From assembly GCA_036362985.1 (NCBI GenBank), contig JAYGXS010000002.1, positions 10,127,643 to 10,191,642 of the forward strand: DNA of 64,000 nucleotides. The letters run 5' to 3'. Positions within the stretch are counted from its first letter, which is position 1. Each line of letters opens with the position of its first letter. Source of the stretch: Ligula intestinalis (taxonomy: Eukaryota; Platyhelminthes; Cestoda; Diphyllobothriidea; Diphyllobothriidae). This document shows, one piece after another, positions 33,871 through 45,655 of this stretch. The translations under genes and the position numbers were made by a program. The notes under the pieces are model-generated. The model had not been told where the DNA came from and made no database searches. It was given only the letters and a program-made list of their open reading frames with translations.

Positions 33871-33999
33871 AGCGCTGTGTCGTAGTCATAAAGCTACCAT
33901 CTCCGAAACCCTGGCAAGACAAGGTGACGATAAATGCAAAACAATTTTTGAAAGCTGGAAGAACATGAGCGTCACGTTTACCAACTCACAAGCGTTCTT

Positions 34000-34330
34000 G
34001 AAACCCTTTAAAAGATTCAGGTCAGTACATACACAACCACTCTTACAAGACACTTGATACTTTATTACCTGAAGCCCTATCGACAGGTTGTAAGTTTTGC
34101 ATGGTTTACCGAAGATTCATAAGGATGGCCTGCTAGTTCTTCCGATTTTAGACATACGAAACCTTCCGTATCAGGTGATGATGAAGTGATAAACAGAACG
34201 TCTCAAGCACGTACGGTATCAACTAGCAAAACTAAGCCACCGAGATACCTTTGACTTCATAGGCGACTTCAAATGGGAGTGAGGATTTGGAACATTTGGC
34301 GAATAAACGTACAGCCAATAAAAATGCGGG
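34000..34330 (+). pseudogene. Penelope-like element, reverse transcriptase fragment
   Basis: 34100-34132 encodes HGLPKIHKDGL, the conserved (F/Y)GLPKIHKxG block at the start of the PLE reverse transcriptase core, followed by LVLPIL in place of PLRPIV. Stops and frame changes follow within 60 bp. Weak homology continues to about 34330. It is a third independent PLE fragment in the window. Confidence 0.65.
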
Positions 34331-34369
34331 ATGAACGACCAACAGACTAGCAGAAGTTTCAACGTTTTT

Positions 34370-34610
34370 ACGAAATTTATTTATTATTATATGATTGTAA
34401 ACTGTTTTTTTAAATTATTTAAAAAGGGAAATTGTGGTAAAGAGGTCGTCTACTTCAACTTACCTGTTGTCCAATTTATCGTTCTGGAGTTAGTTTAGGA
34501 TAGTCCGCAGCGCGAAGCGCTGCGCATACTTTCAATTTACATACGCAAAAATTTACACGAAGCCTTGGATGTGTTTTCTTCCACTTTCACCTCTTCACGA
34601 CAAAAATCAT
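34370..34610. mobile_element. hAT-like MITE (family T), diverged fragment
   Basis: 'aggtcgtctacttcaactta' and 'gttctggagttagtttagga' with 'gcgcgaagcgctgcgcatac' match the interior of the 39013 and 41210 elements. Terminal repeats and target duplication were not found. Confidence 0.65.
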
Positions 34611-34949
34611 TAAAACACCTGCCAATATATTGGACGGTCATGCCACACGTTTATTGGTTAAAATTATCCGCCAACTTTGTGCAAATAGGGTCGCTGTCTA
34701 TCTCAGCAATTTGTTGCACTTAGAGAAAGTAAAAGATCCTTATTTCTACTAGGCTGACACCTCGTTCTGGATTCATCTGAAAGGATAATTCGCTCATAGC
34801 ATAGCGTACAGATGGATGAAAATAGGGTAGACAAAAGTATCCGCATACTGCACAGTTTAGGCTGATGACTGAAAGACTGTCGAATCGTCTTTTGAGAATG
34901 GCCAAGCACCTGTGTTGATTTAGGTTTGTTTTCTCGTACACAGAAAATA

Positions 34950-37370
34950 GCTTTCAGTCAAACTGCTGGCCTCTGCCAGCCGCAATAAATTATAGCCTAG
35001 AGCTTTGGAGGTCAAGGTGATTAATGTTTTCACGAGCAGATTAGGGTTAAATTCCTCGCATCGTCAACAAGGTTTGCCGAATAAATGGACAGAAAACGAA
35101 AAGTGCACATACGGGTAAACACAACGAGAAAAGCGATTGCAGTAGCACGAATCATGACTATTTCTCGTAAACTTTCAAAGTATAATGCAGTCATATTCCA
35201 GTCTAATGCAGGTGCTCTGGAGTCTAAAACAGATTTGAGAGGATTCGTTTAACGAGAATTTATCCATCAACAACGTTGCCTATTGCAAAGACTCTGATTC
35301 TGGTGCTAAAAAGGCCAAATTCGGATTTCAGTTTCAAAATTCCCCGATATACCGGGGTCTTTTGTTTCGAAGAGTTGCCAATGCAGCTAATCTTTATGTT
35401 TCTGAGCAAAAAATGTCCTTTTCAAGTGCCCAAACTCCGTCTGTTGATAAGCCCTGTAAAATTGAAATGAAATCTCAACTGGCCGTGTGATAAACGACGC
35501 TCAAAATTGATAGCGACTGAGAGGTGAACAGTAGTCACCTATGACCGAGCACTGACTAGGACTTCAACTTCGCAGGCTTTCAGGCAATCGGTAGGTACAA
35601 TGTGTGCGCTGCCCGTACTGTCCAGGCATCAGCCCCCACGTGCGCGCAGCAAGCGAAAGGTTAAGTCCCCAAACGCGTGTTCAGACCCCTCCCCCCTTTG
35701 GGCGAAATCATCATCATTCCGTCCTTTGACATTTCTGCCATGCCATATGCCTTACCGTGTCCCCAAAACCTGTGCCATGTTTCCCATTTTCAGTAAACGT
35801 CCTGGCCCAAAACAAGCCTTCTGTTTTGTTTACATAATCATAGATATAACGGTAAGACCGTCAAAAAAAACAGGGAATAAAGGGATATGACGAGGATTCA
35901 CATCCCTAACTTTGCATAGCAGACCTTGCAAGCACATATTTAAACAACCTATATTCACATACAGTTATATTTATTTCGTTGTAAGAACCCATAGATATTT
36001 GTTGGTCGGACTACTGCATGACCCTAAAAGCTCAGACCAAGAAAACGTTTTTCGTTATGATTAGACATAGGTTTTCATTTTCACCACAAAAACGAAGTTT
36101 CTGGATTTCAAATTTGGCTTTCTCCTCACCGTTACCACTTTTCGTTAGGTTAACGAAATCTCCTTTTGAGCGTAAACCCACCCAAGAATGTTCTATGGGA
36201 TCCGGCATTTCCCACTTGCCAAGTTGATTAGATCCACAAAAAGAGATAGCTATTTATTCACTGTTGATGATAAGTGGTACCAATATTGACTTTTATGTGT
36301 TGAGAAACGTTTTTATCAAGACAACATGATTTCGTCCTCTCATTAGTTAACGAAATGCAAAACCCCTGCTTGAATGAAATGCAATTGTAAAATTAGTAAA
36401 ATGCTAATCGTTGAAGTTAACTTTTTGTGAATATGATCAATAATAGTGGAATATATCCACCCTGTCGAAGAATTGGGGATTTTTTTTGGGTTTCCGTTGA
36501 AACCCTTCTCGCGTTGACTTCTATGTTATTCAAAATGTCCACAGCTAATACGAATAATGAAAAAAAATTAGCCATTGAGATCGGAGCGGCCGCGTTATGT
36601 AAAAAATGTTATTAATGAGCAAGTGAGCTGAAATAGCACGAAGTTTATCGGGAAAATATTTGTTAATATACAAACTCCCGACGACAGACTGAAGCCTGAA
36701 CCATTCATTACGCTTATAACGGTCCACGACAACCAATCAGCTTGAATAAGCTTAACAGTTTCATTTGGAAAGTAAAAATACTTTCTGCCAAGTTCTTTTT
36801 CGGAGTTTCTGCGGGATTCAAGTCCTTAAAGAAACAACTAAATTCATGCACTCTTCAACTGAGCAAAATTTGTAGTTCAATTTGTGAAAACGGTGAGCTT
36901 GGTAGACATTTGCGATCAATTTTCTAATTATCTGTATCCCTATTGACAGGGTTTCTGGGTTTACCGACTGTAAAAAGGTTTTGTTTCATAGTGCTTTAAG
37001 AAAGGCTCCCGAGTAGACAGTACTCATTGCTACGATGGTGTCGGACATGACCGTTTACCACAACCACTAGTATTGCACATACAACGTATTCTTAGTTTCA
37101 TAAAATATGAGTTTCTTGTTAAAATAACAACGTCTGTGTGGGTGTTTTTGTATGTTCTTAATAAGCGATTACTTGAACCAACGCTGCTATTTAATGCGTT
37201 CATACTGAGTGGACTCATATGTCACCGTAGATGCCTCTTCAACTAAGGTAAACAAATTAACTTTGTGAGAAAAAATAACTCCTTGGTTTGACATTATTTC
37301 AGCACGTGAATTTAAACAAACTAGTTGAGGTTGGTCGAAAGCTAGGCGAATAACAAAGGGAGGCAAAACA
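34950..37370. other. No recognised feature
   Basis: About 2.4 kb of AT-rich DNA. Frames at 35600-35890, 36018-36227 and 36742-36927 show no family features. I see nothing supportable. Confidence 0.35.
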
Positions 37371-37372
37371 GA

Positions 37373-37465
37373 GGAAGAAGATGCGATCGCTGGAACAAGA
37401 GTTTTATTTGCCTGACGTTTCGGATTCCCTCGGGAATCCCTAATCATAGGTGATGATAACAGGGT
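37373..37465 (+). repeat. Family H half-element
   Basis: 'gaagaagatgcgatcgctgg', 'gcctgacgtttcggattccc' and 'tcgggaatccctaatcatag' are a single arm equivalent to the left arm of 17893-18112. Confidence 0.8.
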
Positions 37466-38050
37466 CATAGTCATGCCCGAAGCCAAGAGACTAGGAGCGT
37501 GCAAATTAAACCTTTTTTCTGATGAGAATAATGATATGCGTGTTTGCAATGGGACATAAAAAGGTCAAACTTTTTAAGCTATGCAAATAAACAGGAAGAC
37601 TGGCAGTCACAGCTAAGAACAGTTCACTAAGTCTTTTTAGGCGGAACATATTTAAGTCAGTCGTGACGTGGGAAATTCCACGAAAAATGAAGTATCAGAA
37701 AACTGCAAAAACGCTTGTGAATAGCAGGTTCACAATAGTAGACGATAAAGAAATGGCGACCTTATGATCGTTACTAGAATGGAATTTCATAAAATAAAAG
37801 ATAAAATGCCAGCGTGAAATCGAAGGTGCATACAACTAATTTTCGTGGGGTTTCTTCTTAGTATGCAGATAATAATGTCAAGGTCTTTTGCCTGGGAGAC
37901 CGGTATTTCACATATATGCGATGCTATGTGGATAGATATTCGACAGTCTGGAAAAGCCTGATCATTTCAAACTTTTCTTGGCTATGCAATTTGAAGAACA
38001 AATAATTCGCTAGGAAATTTACACAGGAAAGGGTAACATTACACGCCCGT

Positions 38051-38073
38051 TATATATATATATATATATATAT
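38051..38073. repeat. (TA)n microsatellite
   Basis: Uninterrupted run of alternating ta, about 11 units. Confidence 0.97.
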
Positions 38074-38690
38074 TATAATTTACAAAGTTACTGAAAATCA
38101 ATGACAAAATGCATACTACATAAGGTGCTTCCGAGCGTGACGTTTATAGGTGATCGGAAATAAGTGCATTCAAAGACCAGTACCCCGGCGAGACTGAAAT
38201 ATCTTAGGATTATGTTGAGCGATAATTGATGGTAAAAAACCTACGTAATTCCTTGCAAACTAAATTCTTTTTAAGAAGTTGGGTTCAAATTTAATGAGGA
38301 AGGCCACCTGCTCTGGGCCTTATAACAACCACACTATCAGATCCCTTAAAGATGTCTCGTCCACATACGCCAATTCTGATTGCGTTCACCAGTTTAGATA
38401 GTGAGAGGACGCACAGTTAGGAGGAAAAATCAATCCATCGTACACCTGTAAAGTGATTGTTGAACAAAATTGAAGTATCATTTTCCCGGTAAAAAGTTTT
38501 AACAACGCAAAGGCAGAATATAATTAAGTTACACAATTTTGTGGCCCCTTATTGAACTGCATACGGCCGTTGCCTATCAATAAGATGACAAACTGACCAA
38601 TTAGGTATTGACCTAGACGGCTGAAACCTGATAGGCCAATAGAGCATGAGCTGAAGGCCTTGGATGCGGGGTGCGCATGTTGAGGGAGGA

Positions 38691-38708
38691 GGGGGGGGGG
38701 GGGGGGGG
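38691..38708 (+). repeat. Poly-G run (G18)
   Basis: Eighteen consecutive G. A second run of twelve lies at 38759-38770. Both are prone to sequencing length error and could form G-quadruplexes. Confidence 0.95.
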
Positions 38709-38944
38709 AAGCTATGGAAGCCAGGCAGTCGAGGGTACAGTGACAGCTTGTCTAGCCTGGGGGGGGGGGGCAAAGGACAGGGCAGCAGTTGGCCATTAGG
38801 GGAGGGATGGGCGTGAGAGTATGGGAGAGAGAGAGTGAGTTAACGTCCTTTATCGATCGTTCCCGCGGCAGTGCGAAGTTGATTGCGTGATCCAGCTGCT
38901 CAAAAACTTCTGGTTTCCTTCTCCGAATTGCAGCGGCGTCCGCA

Positions 38945-40020
38945 AATCGTGGAAGACGTCCGGTCATCGCCCAAAGTACTCATACAGTTTAAGCCTTCTA
39001 GGTCGGTACTTCGGTGAGAGTAGCTTATGTAGGCCCACACATTTATCCCTACTCCTTGCATGTTTTCCTACGAAAACGGTGGTCATAGGGTTTTATGGGT
39101 GGGGAATTAGGACACGCGGTGGAATATACTTCAATTAATGCTCAATGAATTTTTATTGAACTGCATTTCGAAGTGTTGTTGATTTATATCTGTAGATCTT
39201 CCTAATTTGATTATCGTTCAACTTATTGCGAAAAAACCCGATTACCAAATTGCAGGTTCCTTGAATTCCCCGAAAAATTGAAATGGTGGTTAGGTGGTCG
39301 TCTACTTCAACGTACCTGGGGTCCAGCTTACCGTTCTTGAGTTAGATTAGCATAGTCTGCGGCGCAAAGCGCGGCGCATACCTTCAATTTGTATGCGGAC
39401 AACTTACTCCCAGCGGCCACGGGAGGTAACTTCGAATGCATTTTTTTCACTTTACACTTACTTATAAAAATTTCCTTCTCTGCCTATCCTATTTCCCCAT
39501 CCCCAAGAACTCCATAAGCACCGTTTTTGCAAGACAAAATGCTGGGACTAGAGGTATATGAGCGGGTCTACATTAACTACTTTTGCCGATACTTAATTGT
39601 GCCGTTTGTTTTATTTCCGTTATAGGCAATGAATGCATAGCGTTTTTTAAGAGGTTAAGAAACTGTATGACGTCATTAAGTTCTGATTGTTTAGAACTGA
39701 AAAAAACGCACCCAGTGTGTTCAGTCACAAAAGCCTTCCTGTCAACTACTAAATATATGGACATTATTTATGGCTTTCCTTTTCGTAAGGATTTTCTAGT
39801 TCAAACACTATCTAGTATCCGTGACCGTATTCAGTTGAGTAAGAGGTCACGAAATTGTATGACGTCAGTAAATTCGGATTTTTGAGAACCGAACCCGGTG
39901 TGTTCAGTCACAAAAGCCTTCCTGGGTACTTACCGACTTTTAAATAGAAGATTAGCATTTATGACCTTCCTTTTCGCAAGGATTATCCAGCTCGAACACT
40001 ATCAAGTATCCATGAGAATA
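38945..40020 (+). repeat. Tandem duplication (about 180-bp unit) interrupted by a MITE
   Basis: 'gtcacaaaagccttcctg' occurs at 39722-39741 and 39905-39924, and a related 'tttaagccttcta' at 38989. Each copy is followed by 'ccttttcg.aaggat' (39777, 39969) and 'gaacactatc.agtatcc'. The first unit is split by the element at 39013-39587. Confidence 0.65.
39013..39587 (+). mobile_element. hAT-like MITE (family T), copy 1
   Basis: This 575-bp element has ends that are inverted: 'ggtgagagtagcttatgtag' on the left, and 'ggcaaaagtagttaatgtag' read from the right. The inverted repeats extend about 110 bp. Flanking octamers GGTACTTC and GATACTTA match at 6 of 8 positions, fitting the 8-bp duplication of hAT transposons. 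The neighbouring tandem unit near 39928 retains an empty-site-like GGTACTTA. Confidence 0.8.
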
Positions 40021-40099
40021 TCAATGAAGAATAAGACCGTCAAAGGTAACGGGGCCACGTTCTTAGCCACCGTTGTCGATCCTGTGTCTAAGTAGCCCT

Positions 40100-41015
40100 T
40101 CCTATCCTCTCCCCTTGCACGGCTCAGTCGCCTGTCGCTAATTCTGTGCTGTTTAGTTGCAAATATCGCATACATTCGAAGAAACACACAAAAGCACTTT
40201 GCAGAAACGATAAAATCCTGCTTTCTTCTAGGCATAGGTCTCGTCACGATTTCTAAACGAGGAAGGGCCTTCTAATAGAATTGAATGCTTAAACCCGTCA
40301 AGTTCGCTAATAGCTATTCCCCCTCCCCCTGGAGACTGGCATGACGATTTGCTGTTGAAGACATCGGATGAACCAGAAATTGGATAAGTGGGACCCGAGA
40401 GCTGTCAAAGGTGGCAAACTTTACCAATCAAGCCTCGCTGCCTTCCTGCACAGGTCTTGACTTGACCGCATGCAGGCCTCCGTGCTTCAGCGCCATTCAA
40501 AACATAAAATTGTACTTGTTTGGAATCGCAACCCAGATTTGAATTTATCGTCGTGAGCATTCTGTGGGTATATAAATAGTGTGCTGCACACCATCTCAAA
40601 GCCATAAACTCTGTTAGCCCAAACTGAGTTAAACTTGTGGTACATAGTGTCTTTGTAGAGTCTAAGGAAAACAGACAGCTTTTAAGATAGGTTGGATTGG
40701 AGTAACTTCAAAGTCCATCCGTGAATCTTTCCCGGAAACGCCAGCAACAGATCATTCAACAGTAAATGAATCGTCCTCCCTCCGGCTCAATTAAAAGAAA
40801 TATATTTTGATCATATGTTGGGCTAAAGAATTTTCCAGAAATGTTTTTAGTTCCCCTTCTTTTCGAATCGGCCCGAGGCACATCCGCTAAGCACACGGTT
40901 AAGTCTAATCTGGCTTTCGCAATTGCGCATTAGGTGTCAGTCTAGCCAATCATTTGGCCTGTCTATAAAGCAGTGAGGTATTCCAGTAAATCGCTCATCA
41001 ATTTGGCTCGCGCTG
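40100..41015. other. No recognised feature
   Basis: Non-repetitive-looking sequence between two MITE-bearing duplications. Short shadow frames only. Confidence 0.35.
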
Positions 41016-41019
41016 CACT

Positions 41020-42250
41020 ATATGACTCAATAGCACAAACACATTCTGTAAAGCAGGTACAACCTGACGAGGCGCTGGCAAACAAATTTTTGGCATATTG
41101 ACAAAAGACGAAGGCGCTTCGTTTCTGGCACGAAAAGGTTTTGTAGACTAAAACTATATGCGAGCCAAGGAGGAATCCTCTTGCGAATACAACTTTTTAC
41201 AGGAAGCTTGGCAAAAGAAGCTTATGTAACCCCACTCATATACCCCTAGTCTCAGCATTTTGTCCTGAAAAAAACGCTGGTTATAGAGTTTTGGGGTGGG
41301 CGGTGGGGAACTAGGATAGACAGAGAAGGAAATTTTTAGAAGTAAGTGTAAAGTGAAAAAAATTAGTCGAAGTTGCTTCCCGCGGCTGCTGGGAGCAGGT
41401 TGTTCTGCATGTAAATTGAAGGTGTGTGCGGCGCTTCGCTCCGCGGACTATGCTAATCTAATTCAAGAACGGTAAGTTGAACCACAGTTAAGCTGAAGTA
41501 GATGACCTCCTAACCACCATTTCAATTGTTCGGGAAATTCATGAAACCTGCAGTTTGACAATCGGGTTTTTCCGCAATAAGTTAAATGATCATACAAATT
41601 AGGAAAATCTGCAGATATAAATCAACAACACTTCCAAGTACAGTAAAATAAAAATGCATTTAGCATTTATTAAAGTATATTCCACTGCGTGTCCTAATTT
41701 TCCGCCCATAAAACCCAAAAACCACCGTTTTCGTAGGAAAACATGCAGGTTGTAGGGATAAATGAGTGGGGCTACATAAGCTACTGTTGCCGGAAGCCCT
41801 ACTGCTAATCCAATGTGGATACGAAAATAAGGGGATAAAAAGGAAAGAAACACTCAAAAATCCTATTTGATGTAGAGTTGACAACATAGTATATTTTAAT
41901 TGCAATAAAACCAGCCCACACTTATTTCTCACAGATGACTCACTAGCACACACACATTTCACAAAGCAGGTACAACCCGTGATGACACCGGCAAACAAAT
42001 GTTTGGCATACTGACAAAAGGCACAGGCACTTAGCTTCTGGCACGACTAGCAGCGGCTCAGGAAATGTTGTAGACTAAAACTATCTGTGAGCCAAGCAGG
42101 AGTCATCTTTTGAATGAACTTTTGTGTAGGAAGGCCTACTGCCTATTTACTGCGTAGGTGAGAATAGGGGGGAGTGGAGAAAAGGAAAGAGACAATCAAA
42201 ATCTTATTTGACGCACAGGTGACAACTTAACTTAACTGCAATAGAACCAG
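41020..42250 (-). repeat. Local duplication, first unit split by a MITE
   Basis: Unit 1 (41020-41205, continuing after 41792) and unit 2 (41935-42240) share 'aaagcaggtacaac', 'gcaaacaaat.tttggcata', 'ttgtagactaaaactat' and 'gagccaag.aggaatc'. Unit 2 has 'taggaaggcctactgc' where unit 1 carries the 582-bp element. Confidence 0.75.
41210..41791 (-). mobile_element. hAT-like MITE (family T), copy 2
   Basis: This 582-bp element is in opposite orientation to 39013-39587. Its ends are 'ggcaaaagaagcttatgtaa' and, read from the right, 'ggcaacagtagcttatgtag'. Flanking octamers GGAAGCTT and GGAAGCCC match at 6 of 8 positions; the empty site in unit 2 reads GGAAGGCC. No transposase is encoded. Confidence 0.85.
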
Positions 42251-42259
42251 TTCACAAAA

Positions 42260-43480
42260 CCTCATTGCGGATCTTATTTAGGCCTATCTACCGCGCAAGA
42301 TTCATTTGGATTGGGCAAATCAACGATCGCAGAGGTTATCGAGAAAATTTTGTTGAGTTGGAAATATCTTTCCTAAAGGAAAAGGCATAAGGAACTTGAA
42401 CATATATGTCTCAGCCCCCTAGCCTAAGATCAGCACATTAGGTGAATGGCTGAGTGCTATGAGCTGGGGAGAAATTATTGCCAAATGAAAGAACTATGCG
42501 TCTATGTAGGTTTCTCAAAGAAAATGATGGCCTTAAGATGTGCGTAGTAAATAGTCAAGGGTGCTTGTTCTCTAAGATAGATCTTCTGCCAACTTCTTTA
42601 ATTTCCTTCGCCAAGGGGTGCTAGCAGTAGCCGCGACAGTGGCTGGGCTGTCAGGAGATGCTAATCCAGCCACTTTCTCTTCCGTGGCCGGCACCGAATT
42701 CAGTAGGTGATCACACGCTGCCCATACGCACCTGAAGACAGTTATTAACTCCGCGCACTCGACAGTGATGTTCGGTTCCCATACTCAAGGTGCAAAAATC
42801 GCCCACAGCCCACCGGATTCCTCCTTTCCCCAACCTCAATGGGTGGCATGAGAACAATGAGTGTTTACCGTAAGGCATTTGTAGACCCTGTCCAACTTTC
42901 GCAGTTTCATTATAATTGTATAGGCCTAGTGATATGTTACTCAAAACTTATTTTTGCCGAATTGATTTTTCTGGTTTAACATGCTTATATTCGCAGCAAT
43001 AAAGATGGACCAATAAAGGCTCCTAAAGTGAACTTTTTAAATATGCCCTCAGAAGGTTACCAATACCTTATTGCTCAGCCACTATTTACACTTTGTTGAC
43101 TTCCAGTTGACCACAAGCATGAATAAGCCGAGAAAACCAGATAGGTTTGCGCTCGCTGGCTGAAAAAATGCCCCTCTCGGTTAAGATTCCAAAGAAGCAC
43201 GATGTCTCCATCCTACGCATCAGGCTTGGCAAAGATGGAAGGATGAAATTCGACTTTAGGTCTTGTTTGCAAGGGCACGTGATCACAGAAGTCACTCTTC
43301 TCTTGTTAAAGAACATTATAAACAATAATTACCAAGACACTTTCATCACAGCCCTCCTTTTCTTTTCCGACTAATAATATTCGTCGTCATTATAAGGATC
43401 AATAGCAGCTTCGGTTGCAAGGGCAAAAGTTAGCGACCTAGGTCAATTTTACAGACTCGGATTCGAAAATAATAACTTAT
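42260..43480. other. No recognised gene
   Basis: A plus-strand frame at 43147-43374 and its antisense partner at 43086-43325 are unassigned; neither shows splice signals or a family motif I know. Confidence 0.35.
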
Positions 43481-43487
43481 CTATACA

Positions 43488-43781
43488 CAGCAGAATCTCG
43501 GTTAACGGCTTTAATCCGTTTGGGCATCGAGCTTGTCACGTACTGCGCTCGTCTCGCGAAACGTAGCCAATAAAAATGCAGGAGTTCACCGATTGGCTGC
43601 AGGCGACCGAAGACCCGCGCCTAGGGGAGCAAGACTCAATGACGGACACAGGCACACGTACACGCACTGACAACTCGCCAACCAAGCGGAAAATTGTCAG
43701 TCGAAACATATTTCTGCGAGTGGCTCGCCCGTTACCTTAAATGCTCGTAGATGGAGCTGCGATTCACCCGAAGCTCTATTG
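43488..43781 (+). mobile_element. Short MITE (family P), copy 2
   Basis: About 294 bp align to 23851-24142: 'aatctcggttaacggc', 'gattggctgcaggcgaccga', 'atgctcgtagatggagctgc'. The ends CAGCAGAATCTCGG and, read from the right, CAATAGAGCTTCGG are imperfect inverted repeats. The flanking TA is no longer clear. Confidence 0.7.
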
Positions 43782-44436
43782 TGCCATAATCCTGTTAATT
43801 TAAACCGTTACAAAGTGATCTTCAATTTCCGAAAAGGAAATCTGAACACCACCCCCTCCTCCCTACATATAACACTGCATATTAATCGAAACACTTTTTG
43901 GTACAGATATTTTGTGACCAAGGGGCAATTTCAGTAGCATTGCATGAACTGGGACCTCAATATCAAGTAGTTCGCTAAGAATCAATACAGAGCAGACAAA
44001 ATAGCCAATTATCAACACGCGCCACTGTAAAATAGAGAGATAAACCACTGTATGACCCTAGTTACGTTAAACGTACGCGCAAGGAATATAGATTAATCTT
44101 TCGTGATGATCTCGGCTTCAAGTTCCATCGTTTTCTATGAGCTCCTACCTAGACCTCACATGACTTTAAAGATAACACAAATAAACTCGTGGATCGCGAC
44201 ACTAAAAGTGGACCAGATTTCCTTCAATAACTTTAACGTAGGTTCCAGAAATTTGGCACAGCTGATAGGAAGCAACTTCAATATTTGCTTCCATTCTTTA
44301 ACGGCGTCCTAAAGCCAAAAACCTAAGTTGTGCTCAAAATGTGTTGACCACTTTGGAAGACGTTGGAGATGACTGCTGATTGTTATTGGTTATTTAGGAG
44401 GTTTGGCGGGTTTGCATAATTGTGAAAAAAACTCGT

Positions 44437-44510
44437 TGCACCAGCGGGAGTCAAACCCGCACAGCCGAGAAGACCTTAACGCAGCCAACGTAATACCACG
44501 GCGTGGCGTT
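44437..44510 (-). tRNA. tRNA-like sequence, minus half of an inverted pair (likely pseudogene)
   Basis: Read on the minus strand it has 'gttggctgcgttaaggtctt' and then 'gcgggtttgactcccgc', a perfect 5-bp T stem with a 7-base loop. The 5' half of a cloverleaf is missing. It is homologous in reverse to 44508-44583. Confidence 0.4.
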
Positions 44511-44583
44511 GTAGCTCAACAAGTAGAGCGTTGGCTGTGGAAAGGCCTTCTCTGCTATGCAGGTTCGACGCCCGCCGACGCCA
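44508..44583 (+). tRNA. tRNA-like sequence, plus half of an inverted pair (likely pseudogene)
   Basis: The putative 7-bp acceptor stem CGTGGCG/CGCCACG is perfect. The D stem GCTC/GAGC is present in 'tagctcaacaagtagagcg' (A box) and the B box is 'caggttcgacgcc'. The anticodon stem does not pair properly, so identity and function are doubtful. Confidence 0.4.
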
Positions 44584-44669
44584 CGAATTTTTTCCCAATG
44601 GGGTCAATTACACTGTTATTTGTACTTAAGAATATACAGTTGCATAGTTTGAAGAACTGATGCAGAATA

Positions 44670-44745
44670 AATACCGGCGGAAACAGGGGAGACTGGAAGG
44701 GACCTTGCTGGTTTATTAATCTGTCGGACATGCGAGCATGATCCG
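44670..44745 (-). mobile_element. SINE family S, tail fragment
   Basis: 'ggggagactggaagggacct' and 'tgctggtttattaatctgtc' match the 3' body of family S in reverse. The tRNA-like head is absent. Confidence 0.55.
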
Positions 44746-44779
44746 CTTCGTATTACATGTGGACTTACGCCAAATTCCA

Positions 44780-44905
44780 AGGGAGTAAGCATCAGGAGAG
44801 TTAGCATTGTGGTTAACTGTAGGGTTAGAAGGCTTATGATTAGAGTTACGTTTAGGGTTAAAAGTTGGGTTAAAGCTAAGTGGACTAGGGCTAAGGTAAG
44901 GCTGC
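44780..44905 (+). repeat. Degenerate TTAGGG-like tract
   Basis: 'gtagggttagaaggcttatg', 'agagttacgtttagggttaa', 'aagttgggttaaagctaag' and 'actagggctaaggtaagg' are out-of-register TTAGGG derivatives. They lie immediately upstream of a Penelope-like fragment. Confidence 0.6.
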
Positions 44906-45129
44906 TGTTTATCAACACAATTCGTAGATTTAAAGGGGTACGTTTTCTGCCAAGTGAGTACATGGTATCCTTCGTTTTCATGTCCCCTTTTACTTCTATC
45001 TCCCAGAATCTGACAGTCAAGACCGTCAAAATAGTCCTACGAAGCCAATACGATGAGACGGAGAATAGCCTCGGACACACCCAAATCCTGCATCTCCTGT
45101 AGTTCTGTCTCAGAACGTATATCACGGTT

Positions 45130-45655
45130 GACGGAAAAATCTGCCATCAGATGAGGAGAACACAACTGGTTTCTCCCGATTTCGGGACTCTTGGCCGCTA
45201 CAGTTCTAGAACGGGTGAAGTCACTGGTTTTTTCTTACACTACAGACCAAAATTCTGGGCACGGTATATGGATGATACCTTCGTCGTCATCGAAAGATAT
45301 TATGTGCCCAGATCCAAAGGACGTCTCAACAGCGTCTTTACGGACAAACACTTTACGATGGAGGATGAGGAAGAAAAATACCGACTGGCCTTCTTTGATG
45401 TCCTCGTCTGCCCCAAAATTTTGACAATGTAAGGATATATATGCACGGGAAAGCGACTAACACGACACAAGTCGTGAACTTCAACAGCAACAACCCAATC
45501 AGTAACAAACGCAGTTGCGTAAGGACTCTTTATCGGCACGTTGAGAGGCACTGCAGTGAACCGAAGAACAAATTTGCCGAAATGCAATATCTTCGACGGG
45601 TGCCCAGACACCACCTCTTGACAGAAGTATCAATGTTTTCGTGTGAGACCTATTA
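45130..45655 (+). pseudogene. Penelope-like element, reverse transcriptase C-terminal fragment
   Basis: RPKFWARYMDDTFVVIER is the PLE motif C block with the YxDD catalytic pair intact, followed by LNSVFTDKHFTMEDEEE and LAFFDVLV. After a frame break, KATNTTQVVNFNSNNPISNK then RSCVRTLYRHVERHCSEP matches the family's FHSNHPxxHKRSxVRTLxxR block. It is the best preserved RT fragment in the window but is 5'-truncated, frame-shifted and lacks the endonuclease part. Confidence 0.85.

Larger units (their letters stand above)
37470..38940. other. No gene; simple repeats only
   Basis: It contains a TA microsatellite and two poly-G runs listed separately, plus 'gagagagagagtgagt' at 38825-38840. Proline-rich frames over the G runs are artefacts. 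Confidence 0.4.

Noticed and set aside
38549..38967. Proline-rich minus-strand frames
   Set aside because: They arise from G18 and G12 runs and a GA-rich stretch, with no splice or family evidence.
43086..43374. Overlapping frames on both strands as a gene
   Set aside because: No family motif, no splice sites, and both strands are equally open.
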